DNA from: CAYWBU01 sp942491525
Lineage (GTDB): Bacteria > Desulfobacterota > Desulfomonilia > UBA1062
Assembly: GCA_942491525.1 (NCBI GenBank)
Contig: CALOBW010000033.1
Coordinates: 124,001 to 188,000 of the forward strand
Reading direction: 5' to 3'
Length of the DNA: 64,000 nucleotides
The position numbers and the translations under genes are program-made. The notes under the pieces are model-generated. The model worked only from the letters and a program-made list of their open reading frames with translations. It did not search any database and was not told where the DNA came from. Shown one piece after another: positions 26,076 to 34,819 of this stretch. Positions within the stretch are counted from its first letter, which is position 1; the number at the start of each line of letters is the position of its first letter.

Positions 26076-26521
26076 GGCAATATACTAATTCCGCCTCCCA
26101 GCGTAACATCTATGGCACGAATCCCCATGCTTGAGGCTGTCGAGGGCAAAGAATCAACCAGCGGATCATGCCTGACATTGACTCTGCCAGATTTAGTCGA
26201 AAGCCCGCGTCCATTAAAACCGGTAGAATTCTCAGTAAAAGCCTGGATAATCGAAAGCTTGTCTCCCAGATCAATACCAACATTCTGATTTGCAAGCTTA
26301 ATAGTGTAACCATGATCCGCAAAAACAATTGCAGTCTCAATGTTGTCTTTCACCGCCTCGCTGCGGGCAAGTTGCAAGTGACCTGCCAGATTCCGCGCCG
26401 AACTGTTGAGCTCGCGGCGGGCGAGCCAGCCGCTCATATTGGGGGCTGCCACGGCCGCCATAATGCCAATGATCACTACGACCGTCATCAACTCCATTAA
26501 AGAATAGCCTTTATTATCCAT
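26072..26521 (-). CDS. fimU: FimU/FimT (GspH-type) minor pilin
   Basis: A 149-residue GspH-type pseudopilin/minor pilin with DNKG-YSLMELMTVVVIIGIMAAVAAP and the GspH segment NSSARNLAGHLQLARSEAVK. Only the first cluster has this gene. The second cluster lacks a FimU homologue. It is the first gene of the operon. Its probable promoter lies inside the 3' end of comEC. Confidence 0.87.
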   Translation of the reverse strand: MDNKGYSLMELMTVVVIIGIMAAVAAPNMSGWLARRELNSSARNLAGHLQLARSEAVKDNIETAIVFADHGYTIKLANQNVGIDLGDKLSIIQAFTENSTGFNGRGLSTKSGRVNVRHDPLVDSLPSTASSMGIRAIDVTLGGGISILP

Positions 26522-26539
26522 GAATTAATCTCCTTAGCC

Positions 26540-28823
26540 TTACTCGCACTGTGCTAAATGCAAATCATGAATATTATCGGCACCTGATGCACCCAACTTG
26601 ATGTTCAGCCAATTCCCGTTAGCGGTGATCTTAACCGCACCTGTTTCTTCGAGCCTTAAAACCTGACTGCCAACTTCATGAAGCCGTGAATTTACCGTAT
26701 CGACCAATCCGGCCGACCTACCAGTAACTACCGAATAGCGCGGGAAAACCTTTTGAATAAAGGCACTCTGGCAAGATGCTTCTGAACCATGATTGGCAAC
26801 TTTCAAGATGTCAGCCCTGATATCTTGATTAAGATGGGCTACATTAAGTTCACCCAAGCCGTCCGCGTCTGCCATAAAAATACCACTCATCTTAGCATCT
26901 CCTATCCAAAGGCAGATGGAATGCAAGTTAGGGTCCAATCCACGGACGCCATCAGGAATCGGCCATGGAGGATTCAATGCCTTAATAATTATACCGTTCT
27001 CAAAATATGATTCACCAGCAACAATATTCCGAATCGGTATTGATTTCTTTTTTGTAACCCGTTCAACATCAATGTAATCCGCATTCCAACTTGCCAAGCC
27101 TGAGGACCAGAGTTCAGCAACTGCAAAATTGCGCAGAATATATGGCAGACCACCGCTCCTGTGACTATCCGGGTGAGTTAATACAACAACATCCAGCTGA
27201 GTAATCCCGCGTTGCAGCAGCCTGCGTGCAACAATATATCGCCCGGCATCAAATTTCCCATAACGCCCTCCACCATCAATCAGCAAAGCAAAGTCGCCTT
27301 TGGATACAAGAGTGCACTCTCCCTGCCCGACATTGATAAATTCAAAGCATAGGGGCTGTTGCCGAACAGAGTAAGAATCAAGTGCCGGTTTCAATGACAT
27401 GAACATGACCAAAAACAATATTGAAACATTGCGCAACGGACTACTGGAGCCCAGTATAAGCAGCAGCATAGACAGAAGCGTTGCAAAGACCCAGATAACA
27501 CCATAGTTGGTAACAGGATAGAGCCTCCCCCAACGCTCAGAAAGCAACATTATGCAACCAAAGAGGTCGAGCGGAACAGCGATTAGCCAGCCGGCCAATA
27601 ACTCAGAAACACCCCACAGCAAATAGGCCAGCAAGCTCAACGGCATAATCACAAAACTAAAAAGAGGCACCAGCAGCAAATTAGACAAAAAACCAACCGC
27701 AGAAACAAAACCAAACATAAATGCCGAAATAGGTAACGTAAAGGCCATGGCGGCCAGAGGGACTGCGGCATATCTTACTGCGGCAGGACGCCCACGGAGC
27801 CTTGCAAGTACAATCACTATCCCCAGTACCGCAGCAAAAGACAACAGGAAGCTGGCGTCATAAATTGACCAGGGCCAGACAATCAGGATTATGCATCCCG
27901 CCAGAGCCAGGGGCGTAAGCATGGAATGATGCCTCTTCATCCAGAAACCAACCACCAGGACTGCAGCCATAATAGCCGCCCGCAATGTAGGAGCAGCGGC
28001 TCCGACAATTATTACATATAGAACCACACCCCATAGCGCTAAGAATTTTGAGATCTGCGGCAGGTCATAGCGCTGATTCAGACATGGAGCCATCCTCAAG
28101 ACACCCCAAACGACCCCATAACCGAAAAGGAGCACCAACCCGATATGCAGGCCCGAAATCGCCATCAGATGCGAAATACCCAGTCCGGCGAAACTGTCCC
28201 TGATCTGGTGCGTCAAGCCACCGCGCTGCCCCAACAGAATGGCCCGCAGAAGCTCGGCCTCAGGCCGTGAATAGCTACGCAGGAAGTCAGCAAAGTCGGC
28301 AGTATATCCATTCTGAATGCAGTCAACATCATATGTTCCCACAGCGGCGGCGCGCAAAGTGATCTTACGGGCCCTTAGATAGCGGCCATAATCATATTCA
28401 TCAAAATTATTCAAACGAACAAACGGAGTATATTCGATGCGCGACCTAAAATACGCACCCGGCAAGATTGGATCATCGACATGCCCCAGCCTGAGCATGG
28501 CAAGGCCGCGGGCAGCCGTACCATCGACTGAGTAACGGCGCAGCAGCAGCTGCCCATCTATCAAATCAGCCTTGGCCACCCGCCCCTCAATCACATACTC
28601 TCCTGCGCTTAGAGTGAGGGGTTCTGGAGACAGATGGATGGCAAGTATTCCAAGCAGCACTCCCGCCAGCACGAAGAACAACCGATTCAGAGCAACAGTC
28701 AGGGCCAACAGCACAAAGACAAGTCCGACCGCCATATAATCACGACAGCACAAGAGGATACCGAGACAGATCCCCAAGAAGACTACCAGGAGTGGATTGT
28801 GCCTCCCGACATGACGCAGCATC
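26540..28823 (-). CDS. comEC: ComEC/Rec2 DNA-uptake channel
   Basis: ComEC transports single-stranded DNA across the inner membrane during natural transformation. The product has N-terminal membrane segments and a DUF4131-like soluble domain. The competence domain follows (about 225-480; HLMAISGLHIGLV, then many helices). The C-terminal metallo-beta-lactamase-like domain (about 500-750) has VVLTHPDSHRSGG (HxxxH-type motif) and VANHGSEAS. The ATG at 28823 follows a GGGAGGAGAG ribosome site. A TTG four codons upstream also opens the frame. Adjacent minor pilins could serve DNA uptake together with it. The start region lies within a long stem-loop. Confidence 0.92.
26573..26601 (-). promoter_or_regulatory. 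Sigma-28-like promoter (one mismatch) for the first minor-pilin operon, inside comEC
   Basis: On the minus strand TCAAG (26601-26597) is followed after 16 bases by CCGATAAT (26580-26573), preceded by G, so the -10 matches GCCGATAA perfectly while the -35 has one mismatch to TAAAG. It lies about 52 bp before the fimU start codon, within the last 60 bases of comEC. Confidence 0.5.
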
Positions 28824-28856
28824 TCTCCTCCCAATGCTGAATATAATGTCGGGAGA
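28804..28856 (-). promoter_or_regulatory. Two-tier stem-loop enclosing the comEC start codon and ribosome site
   Basis: CTCCCGACAT (28804-28813) pairs perfectly with ATGTCGGGAG (28847-28856), and inside it CAGCAT (28818-28823) pairs with ATGCTG (28835-28840). In the minus-strand mRNA the comEC ATG is the first triplet of the inner stem's 3' arm. GGGAGGAGAG, the ribosome site, fills the 11-base apical loop. The structure begins 8 bases past the pyrD stop codon. Confidence 0.6.
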
Positions 28857-28864
28857 GCTGTTGG

Positions 28865-29773
28865 CTAGATCTTCAGCGCACCAGTCAAGTCAGCAAGACG
28901 CTCAAGCTTGTGGTGCTGCAAATACTCTTTGAGACCATCGATGATTTTCAAGAAACAATATGGATCCCGCAGGGAAGCACTCCCAACCTCAACAGCGGAT
29001 GCACCAGCCAGCATAAACTGGATTACATCACGGGCATCACAGATGCCGCCGGCTGCAACAATGGGAATCTCAACAACTTTGGAAACTTCCCAGACCAGTT
29101 TGAGGGCCACCGGTTTAATTGCCGGACCGGAAAGCCCACCGGTAACATTGCCCAACACCGGACGCATGCTCACCTCATCAATGGCCATTGCCGGCAGAGT
29201 GTTGATACAGGTCAGACAGTCCGCACCACCATCCTGTGCAGCCATGGCCATCTCAGCAATACTACTTACCATGGGCGAGAGCTTGACTATTAATGGTTTA
29301 TCCACCACCTTCCTGACCCTTGCCACCAGCGCTTGCAATGTTTTCGGGTCAGTGCCAAATTGAATGCCACCCTTCTTAACATTGGGGCATGATACATTCA
29401 TCTCGAGCGCATCAACTTCGATGCCATTCAACATCTCCGCACAGCGGACGTACTCATCCTCAGCGTTGCCAAAGAAGTTGGCAATCACCGGCACCTGCGC
29501 CGCCCTCAATCCGGGCAGTTTCTGATCAATAAAAGATTCAATGCCGATGTTTTCAAGGCCAATGGCATTCAGAACACCGGCCGGGGTTTCAGTTATACGC
29601 GGAGTCGGATTACCAACCTTGGGATTGAGACTCAGCCCCTTGGTGACAACCGCTCCAAGAGTTGAGAGATCCATAACTTCCGCAAACTCCTCACCGTAGG
29701 CAAATGTACCCGAGGCGTTCATGATGGGGTTCTTCAGTTCCAGACCATCTGCAATCTTAACTTTCAAATCCAT
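28865..29773 (-). CDS. pyrD: Dihydroorotate dehydrogenase (class 1B catalytic subunit)
   Basis: It oxidises dihydroorotate to orotate in pyrimidine synthesis. The 302-residue TIM barrel shows NPIMNASGTFAYG, the catalytic-loop NVSCPNVKKGG (with the class 1B Cys), KLSPMV, GGLSGPAIKP and the FMN phosphate site GGICDARDV. The ATG at 29773 lies one base after the pyrK stop and has GGAG 6 bases upstream. The frame is open 23 codons further but that part belongs to pyrK. The pyrK-pyrD pairing supports the NAD-dependent PyrDB form. Confidence 0.96.
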   Translation of the reverse strand: MDLKVKIADGLELKNPIMNASGTFAYGEEFAEVMDLSTLGAVVTKGLSLNPKVGNPTPRITETPAGVLNAIGLENIGIESFIDQKLPGLRAAQVPVIANFFGNAEDEYVRCAEMLNGIEVDALEMNVSCPNVKKGGIQFGTDPKTLQALVARVRKVVDKPLIVKLSPMVSSIAEMAMAAQDGGADCLTCINTLPAMAIDEVSMRPVLGNVTGGLSGPAIKPVALKLVWEVSKVVEIPIVAAGGICDARDVIQFMLAGASAVEVGSASLRDPYCFLKIIDGLKEYLQHHKLERLADLTGALKI

Positions 29774-29774
29774 G

Positions 29775-30506
29775 CTAGCTCCAAACAATCTGCGCGGCAT
29801 CAAAGACCGGCCCCTCTTTGCAGACCCTCTTATTGCCATCAACAGTCATCACAACACACCCGGAACAGACACCGAAGCCGCATCCCATGCGCTCTTCCAA
29901 TGATACCTGACAGGGAACCCTGCCGACCTTGGCGCTGATCGCCCGCAGCATGGGGGTCGGACCGCAGGCGTAAATCTGGGCGGCCCCGATCTGATCACCG
30001 ATCAAATCAGTCACCAGCCCCTTTCTGCCGAGGGAGCCATCTTCGGTGACCATCTCCACGCCGTCCATTTGCTCAAGCCGCTCACGCAGCGGCATATCGG
30101 CGGCAGTGCGGGCGCCAACAATAAGCCGACATGCATCAAGACTCTGAGCCAGAGACCAAATGGGCGGCAGCCCGGTTCCACCGGCGATTAAGATATGCTC
30201 AGACGCAGAGGCGGCAACCGAGAATCCATTACCCAGCGGCCCCAAGACCTCAACAACATCACCGCGGGTGGCCTTGGACATGGCAAGAGTGCCATCTCCC
30301 TTTAGGCGGTAAAAAATCTCAAGCACACCGCCGCCTGCCGCAAGGATACCAAATGGTCGCCGCAGAAACGGATCCATTGAACTGTTGACCTGCAGCATTA
30401 CAAACTGCCCGGGACGCCAGTCGGAAAGCTGACACTCAAGACGCATCAGAAAGCAGCCGGCGCCCAGCGGCAGATTATCTATTACCTTAGATGTATAGTT
30501 ATTCAT
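29775..30506 (-). CDS. pyrK: Dihydroorotate dehydrogenase electron-transfer subunit PyrK
   Basis: This FAD/[2Fe-2S] subunit passes electrons from PyrD to NAD. The 243-residue chain has the flavin-binding RRPFGI motif, the NAD-binding region ILIAGGTGLPPIWSLA, and the C-terminal cluster ligands CGFGVCSGC...C. It overlaps nothing but abuts pyrD. The 76-bp stretch upstream (30507-30582) has two small hairpins (30527-30543 and 30559-30578). The second is a weak terminator candidate for the PTS genes. Confidence 0.95.
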   Translation of the reverse strand: MNNYTSKVIDNLPLGAGCFLMRLECQLSDWRPGQFVMLQVNSSMDPFLRRPFGILAAGGGVLEIFYRLKGDGTLAMSKATRGDVVEVLGPLGNGFSVAASASEHILIAGGTGLPPIWSLAQSLDACRLIVGARTAADMPLRERLEQMDGVEMVTEDGSLGRKGLVTDLIGDQIGAAQIYACGPTPMLRAISAKVGRVPCQVSLEERMGCGFGVCSGCVVMTVDGNKRVCKEGPVFDAAQIVWS

Positions 30507-30582
30507 ATATTTCCCAGTAGTTAATTTTGCTACCTAATAGCAACATAAAGAATAACGATGCAATCAAATTCGATTGCAGGTT

Positions 30583-31224
30583 CTATGCGAAGAAAAACTG
30601 AATCGAGATGGTTATCAACGCGGCTCCGATCAAAACAAATGAGCGTTGAACAATTGCATGGCGATTGTAGAAGATACCGGCAAGTCCCAGCATGATTGCC
30701 GCAATCGGCATCATTGAAAGTGCATCGTTAAGCTCGGTCGGCAGATAGCCACGCACAGAGGCTGCCAGGAAACCGGCAACGCTGATATAGCATACCATTC
30801 CGAGCAAAACCGCACCGAAACTACGCATCAATGCAAGCAGCATCACCCGGCCACTTCCCTGCACAAGGTCATTATTTTGCCTGCGGATCCAGGCGTCAAT
30901 CTGGCGTCCGAGAAGAGCGGCGGGCAGACACAGAAGCAATGCCAGCCCCACAGCCGGCATAAGACTCAAGCCGGAGAGTGAAGCAACCGGGACGGCAACG
31001 GCAGCACAGAAACTGTCATCATAAGGCAGATAAGCACCGACCGGCGGCGCATTTAGCCACAGCAGCTCCAGAGAGGCGCCCACCAGAAAGCCCACCTCCG
31101 GGTTTCCAAGTATAAAACCGAGAATTGGAGCAAGAAAGATTGGACGATGAATCATCGCCTGCAGCACATATGTACGGTCAAGCCAGATTAAAGCAGCAAC
31201 AACCGCAGCCAGCGCATAGAGCAT
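30583..31224 (-). CDS. PTS mannose-family EIIC-like membrane protein
   Basis: A 213-residue polytopic membrane protein with about six hydrophobic segments and the family motif LGFILGNPEVGFLVGASLELLWLNAPPVGAYLPYDD. It is shorter than typical EIIC-Man (about 250 residues). No EIID gene follows, and the next gene downstream is pyrK, so a sugar-transporting complex is incomplete in this window. A regulatory role, as proposed for similar reduced PTS sets in Geobacter relatives, is an inference. Confidence 0.83.
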   Translation of the reverse strand: MLYALAAVVAALIWLDRTYVLQAMIHRPIFLAPILGFILGNPEVGFLVGASLELLWLNAPPVGAYLPYDDSFCAAVAVPVASLSGLSLMPAVGLALLLCLPAALLGRQIDAWIRRQNNDLVQGSGRVMLLALMRSFGAVLLGMVCYISVAGFLAASVRGYLPTELNDALSMMPIAAIMLGLAGIFYNRHAIVQRSFVLIGAALITISIQFFFA

Positions 31225-31710
31225 CTAATTGGACTCCATATCGATAACCGATCCCATGCCGACGCCCGACTCCCTGGGTACGGTCTGCATAATAACCTCC
31301 AGTCCATCTTTCAGCATCTGTCGGATCATTTCAATCTGAGCCGGATCAATCCAGACAGAGTAGGAAAACTGACGCCCGCCTTCGCAACAGCCCATATTGC
31401 CAACATTCAGGCAACCGAAACTGACCCCACCTCTATAGATCTTATAAGCATCTATGATATTGGATGTTATAACCAGAATGGAGCGGTCGGAATACTCCGG
31501 GCCGCCCAAATACTTGCCAATCTCGGCGACCGGGATAATCTGAAGTTCTATCCTGTCGGGCAAGGCCAGTGACATGATCGTCTTCTGAAACGAGTCGGCA
31601 GCCAGAACGTCATTGACGACGATTACAACTTCAGCGTCAAGATGCGGAATCCAGGACTCCAGAATCTGGCCATGTATAAACCTGTCGTCGACTCTGACCA
31701 GCTTAACCAT
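31225..31710 (-). CDS. PTS mannose-family EIIB component
   Basis: A 161-residue cytoplasmic phosphotransfer protein. The phosphorylatable His is in VRVDDRFIHGQILESW, near residue 14, and the family core VVNDVLAADSFQKTIMSLA follows. It abuts the EIIC gene and lies 2 bases after EIIA. A Cys-rich stretch (GCLNVGNMGCCEGG) replaces a usually less Cys-containing segment. Confidence 0.9.
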   Translation of the reverse strand: MVKLVRVDDRFIHGQILESWIPHLDAEVVIVVNDVLAADSFQKTIMSLALPDRIELQIIPVAEIGKYLGGPEYSDRSILVITSNIIDAYKIYRGGVSFGCLNVGNMGCCEGGRQFSYSVWIDPAQIEMIRQMLKDGLEVIMQTVPRESGVGMGSVIDMESN

Positions 31711-31712
31711 AA

Positions 31713-32123
31713 TTAGTGATCCAGATTGGCAGCCAAAACTTCTGATGCGATATAGATATTATTGCAGCCACTGCTTTTAAGAACCCTGACAAGTTCATCC
31801 ATACTGCGGCCGGTGCGCTTGGTAAGTGCCGTTATAACCATGGGCAGGTTGACCCCAGTGATAACTTCAATATTGCTACCATCAAGGAATGAAAGACTGA
31901 TGTTGGACGGCGTCCCACCGAACATATCCGTCAGGATCACAACACCGCTGCCATCATCAACATCATTGATGGACTGTTTCAGCATCTTACGCAGCTGCTC
32001 AGCATCACTTCCCTGCGGAAATGAGCAAGCCTTGAAATTATCAGACCGGCCAACAATCATTTCAACTGTTTCAGCAAAGGCGTCAGCCAGCCCCCCGTGT
32101 GCAACTATTATCACTCCAATCAT
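31713..32123 (-). CDS. PTS mannose-family EIIA component
   Basis: A 136-residue EIIA-Man domain. The active His lies in IGVIIVAHGGLADAF (about residue 9), and DMFGGTPSN is the conserved loop. It lies 2 bases downstream of rapZ and just before EIIB. HPr and enzyme I genes are not in the window, so its phosphate donor must be encoded elsewhere. Confidence 0.93.
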   Translation of the reverse strand: MIGVIIVAHGGLADAFAETVEMIVGRSDNFKACSFPQGSDAEQLRKMLKQSINDVDDGSGVVILTDMFGGTPSNISLSFLDGSNIEVITGVNLPMVITALTKRTGRSMDELVRVLKSSGCNNIYIASEVLAANLDH

Positions 32124-32125
32124 GC

Positions 32126-32998
32126 TTAAGCCCCAATTTCACGGTGTTTCAATTTTGCGGTAAAACCGGCTTTCTGGACCAGATTATTGATCGCCTCGGC
32201 CACGGCAACCGAACGATGCCGACCGCCAGTGCAACCAACCGCAATATTAAGATAAGCCCGCCCTTCCCTCTTATACAGTGGCAGCATAAAGTCAATCAAA
32301 TCCTCAAAGCGCCTGGTAAACTCAATATACTCAGGCTGTTGTTCCAAGAACTCCTTCACCTCCCGGTCACGGCCCGTCTTCTCCTTAAGGCCACTGACAA
32401 AGTAGGGGTTGGGCAGAAACCTGACATCCATGACAATATCTGCATCAACCGGGGCACCATACTTAAAACCGAAAGATCTAATTTCGATCAGCATCTGGCG
32501 AGCCTGATCATCACTGGCGATCATCTCTTCAATGCGAGACTTGAGTTCGTGCACGTTAAGCTTTGATGTATTGATGACAATATCGGCCATCTCCTTGACC
32601 GGAGCCATAAGCTCAGCCTCAGCATCAATCGCATCCATCAGATTGGGATACTGATCACTCAACGGATGACGCCGGCGGGTCTCCTTGAAACGATGCAGGA
32701 TCTGATCCTTTTCTGAATCCAGAAAAATCAGTTTGAAACCAGGGACGGTGTCGCGCATATACGAAAATTTATTGACCGATTTCTCGACAAAACGACTCGC
32801 ACCACTGCGGACGTCTACCCCCAGGCACAGCTTGCTGACATCCATAGTCTCAAATTCACTGATCTCAATCAGCTTAATCATAATATCAAGGGGAACGTTA
32901 TCCATGCAGAAGTAGCCGGCATCTTCAATGACCTTCATGGCTGAAGATTTACCCGATCCAGATAGGCCAGTCAGAATAATCAGAAGTGGATGAAACAT
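32126..32998 (-). CDS. rapZ: RNase adapter/nucleotide-binding protein RapZ
   Basis: RapZ-family proteins bind nucleotides and small RNAs and, in enterobacteria, direct RNase E to GlmZ. The 290 residues have the Walker A motif GLSGSGKS near the N-terminus, the RRRHPLS motif, and the C-terminal domain with IAVGCTGGRHRSVAVAE. AAGGGG provides the ribosome site. It heads rapZ-EIIA-EIIB-EIIC. The Cys-containing GCTGGRHRS segment is conserved. Confidence 0.95.
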   Translation of the reverse strand: MFHPLLIILTGLSGSGKSSAMKVIEDAGYFCMDNVPLDIMIKLIEISEFETMDVSKLCLGVDVRSGASRFVEKSVNKFSYMRDTVPGFKLIFLDSEKDQILHRFKETRRRHPLSDQYPNLMDAIDAEAELMAPVKEMADIVINTSKLNVHELKSRIEEMIASDDQARQMLIEIRSFGFKYGAPVDADIVMDVRFLPNPYFVSGLKEKTGRDREVKEFLEQQPEYIEFTRRFEDLIDFMLPLYKREGRAYLNIAVGCTGGRHRSVAVAEAINNLVQKAGFTAKLKHREIGA

Positions 32999-33141
32999 CT
33001 ATTACAACCCCTTGTACTCGATATACCCAAAAAGTTTGAATTAACGAAAACCGCAATTAGAATTAGATATCTCTCATTTAATTAACTGTCAATGAACATG
33101 TTGTCATAATTCAGATTCCACTTATCTTTAGTAAATTAAGA

Positions 33142-33170
33142 TAAAGAAACGGGATTATTTTTCCGACTAA
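33142..33170 (+). promoter_or_regulatory. Sigma-28-like promoter (TAAAG-N16-CCGACTAA) before the CheZ-like gene
   Basis: TAAAG at 33142-33146 and CCGACTAA at 33163-33170 are separated by 16 bases. A TTATCTT/AAGATAA dyad (33122-33128 and 33138-33144) overlaps the -35 part and could be an operator. The remainder of the 228-bp gap between rapZ and this operon shows no gene. Confidence 0.55.
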
Positions 33171-33226
33171 CTCAGTAATACAGGATTTTAAACATATTTA
33201 GTTTTGCCAGCCAAGGGGTATGAATA

Positions 33227-34780
33227 TTGACGATGTTGAGCCGCGAGACAACTCAAGAGGAGATTCAAGGGCAACTTGCTTCAATCCGAAAAAGCATTGA
33301 ATCTGCCACAGCCTCGATTGATAACTTTTATTATGATCTGGGATTAATTCTCCCGGACATCAATCTTGAGATCTACAAAACCAACAATAAGGCTGCAGCC
33401 ACCCTCGACTCTCTGCGTTCGGAATCAACCGACGGCAAGATTGATCTCGCCATCGAGATGATCAGCAATGAACTTGCCGCGGTACTCCAGAAACTTCACG
33501 ACATCAACAGTCAGGACTCCAGAGTCATGGACGCAGTCTGCCTGCTCGGCAACCTGCTAGGCCGCAGCTCATCCGCCATTGAGCAGCTGGCCCTCATTGA
33601 TCGTCCGGGTGAAGATTTCAAGCATCTTTTACAAAAACTTACCAACGTTGATCACGAGCTTGGGACTCTACATGCAGAGCTCTCTGATCCAATGAAAAAA
33701 ATATCTGAGATGGAGATCTCGCTGCTTGAGTCACTGAAAGACCATATCGATGACGACATCCAGTCGCTTAACGAGACTCTGGGCGGAATTCTTTACGTTC
33801 TCAAAGATCTTGTAAAACGCACCGACTCCGCCAAACCTCCCATCCTCAACATCATGACCAGCCTACAAATCCACGACATAATCTCCCAGGATTTAGCCAA
33901 TATCCATCGGGGCCTCGGGGAGTCCGAAGAGGCATCCGTCAACCTGAGCAATCCGGAAAATCTAAAATTCACCGAATCGGTAATCATCTACAGCAGCGAC
34001 CTGATCAACTCCATCATTGACATCCTGACTACTGAAACGGAAAAAATCCGGCTCGAAACGAACCATCTATTGCAGATCACAACCAGCGAACGCGACGACA
34101 AGGTCCTCCTGTCAGACTACCTGCTTGAGAACAGGGAGCAGCTATCATCATTTGATGCCGCCATCTCGGAATTCTGCGACACCCTCAGCAATATCCAGTC
34201 GCGGCTTGAGTTGCTGGCCGCCAACAAGTGGCTGATCCCCGGACATCTGCATGAACTGGCCAAAAAGGCTGAGCTGATGATGACGCTTTGCATTGATATC
34301 AAGCAGACCACGAGCACTAACACCGACTATCTCAATCCCGTCATATCTGCTCTTAACGACATCTGTTCCCTGCATGAAAAACTTGACGGCTACAGCCTGA
34401 AAGACCTCAAGGCATTTATTGAGCATATCAACGAGGTGATCACAAATGTCCTCCTTGAATTATCCGACATAAAAACCATCATGCTTGACTCCATAGCCGG
34501 GGTTGACGGCTACTGCCAGCGCAGCCTGAACTATATCAGCCAGTTTAAAAAAACGATCGATTCAAGCAGAATCTTCATTGAAGAGCTCTATCATGTCGAG
34601 AAAAAAATCAAAGATTTTGCCGGCGCTGATGTCAATAGCAATGGCATACCCGCAGCTCTGCCGGATGCAAACTTCAGCTCCGACAGGATGCAACATACCA
34701 TCAACAGACTGGCCCTGCCCCATATAAGCACAATCAATCAACCGGAAGAGGACTTAGAGGATGGCATTACTCTATTTTAG
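33227..34780 (+). CDS. CheZ-like coiled-coil protein heading the chemosensory cluster
   Basis: A 517-residue, almost entirely helical cytoplasmic protein. Around residues 212-224 it reads SLQIHDIISQDL, in which Asp217 and Gln221 are spaced like the catalytic D-x3-Q pair of CheZ (FQDLTGQ in enterobacteria). The C-terminus, EEDLEDGITLF, recalls the acidic CheY-docking tail of CheZ (DDLLDSLGF). A CheY-phosphate phosphatase is therefore likely, and no CheC, CheX or FliY is present. It is more than twice the length of CheZ, so extra interactions are expected. The start is a TTG with AAGGGG eight bases upstream. An in-frame ATG two codons later is the alternative. Confidence 0.55.
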   Translation: MTMLSRETTQEEIQGQLASIRKSIESATASIDNFYYDLGLILPDINLEIYKTNNKAAATLDSLRSESTDGKIDLAIEMISNELAAVLQKLHDINSQDSRVMDAVCLLGNLLGRSSSAIEQLALIDRPGEDFKHLLQKLTNVDHELGTLHAELSDPMKKISEMEISLLESLKDHIDDDIQSLNETLGGILYVLKDLVKRTDSAKPPILNIMTSLQIHDIISQDLANIHRGLGESEEASVNLSNPENLKFTESVIIYSSDLINSIIDILTTETEKIRLETNHLLQITTSERDDKVLLSDYLLENREQLSSFDAAISEFCDTLSNIQSRLELLAANKWLIPGHLHELAKKAELMMTLCIDIKQTTSTNTDYLNPVISALNDICSLHEKLDGYSLKDLKAFIEHINEVITNVLLELSDIKTIMLDSIAGVDGYCQRSLNYISQFKKTIDSSRIFIEELYHVEKKIKDFAGADVNSNGIPAALPDANFSSDRMQHTINRLALPHISTINQPEEDLEDGITLF

Positions 34781-34819
34781 CCCTATTATTGAATTCATGA
34801 TTAGAAACAAAAACAAATA

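Noticed and set aside
33220..33300. ATG at 33220 as the start of the CheZ-like gene
   Set aside because: It is in a different frame that stops after about 26 codons. The TTG at 33227 is in frame and well spaced from AAGGGG.
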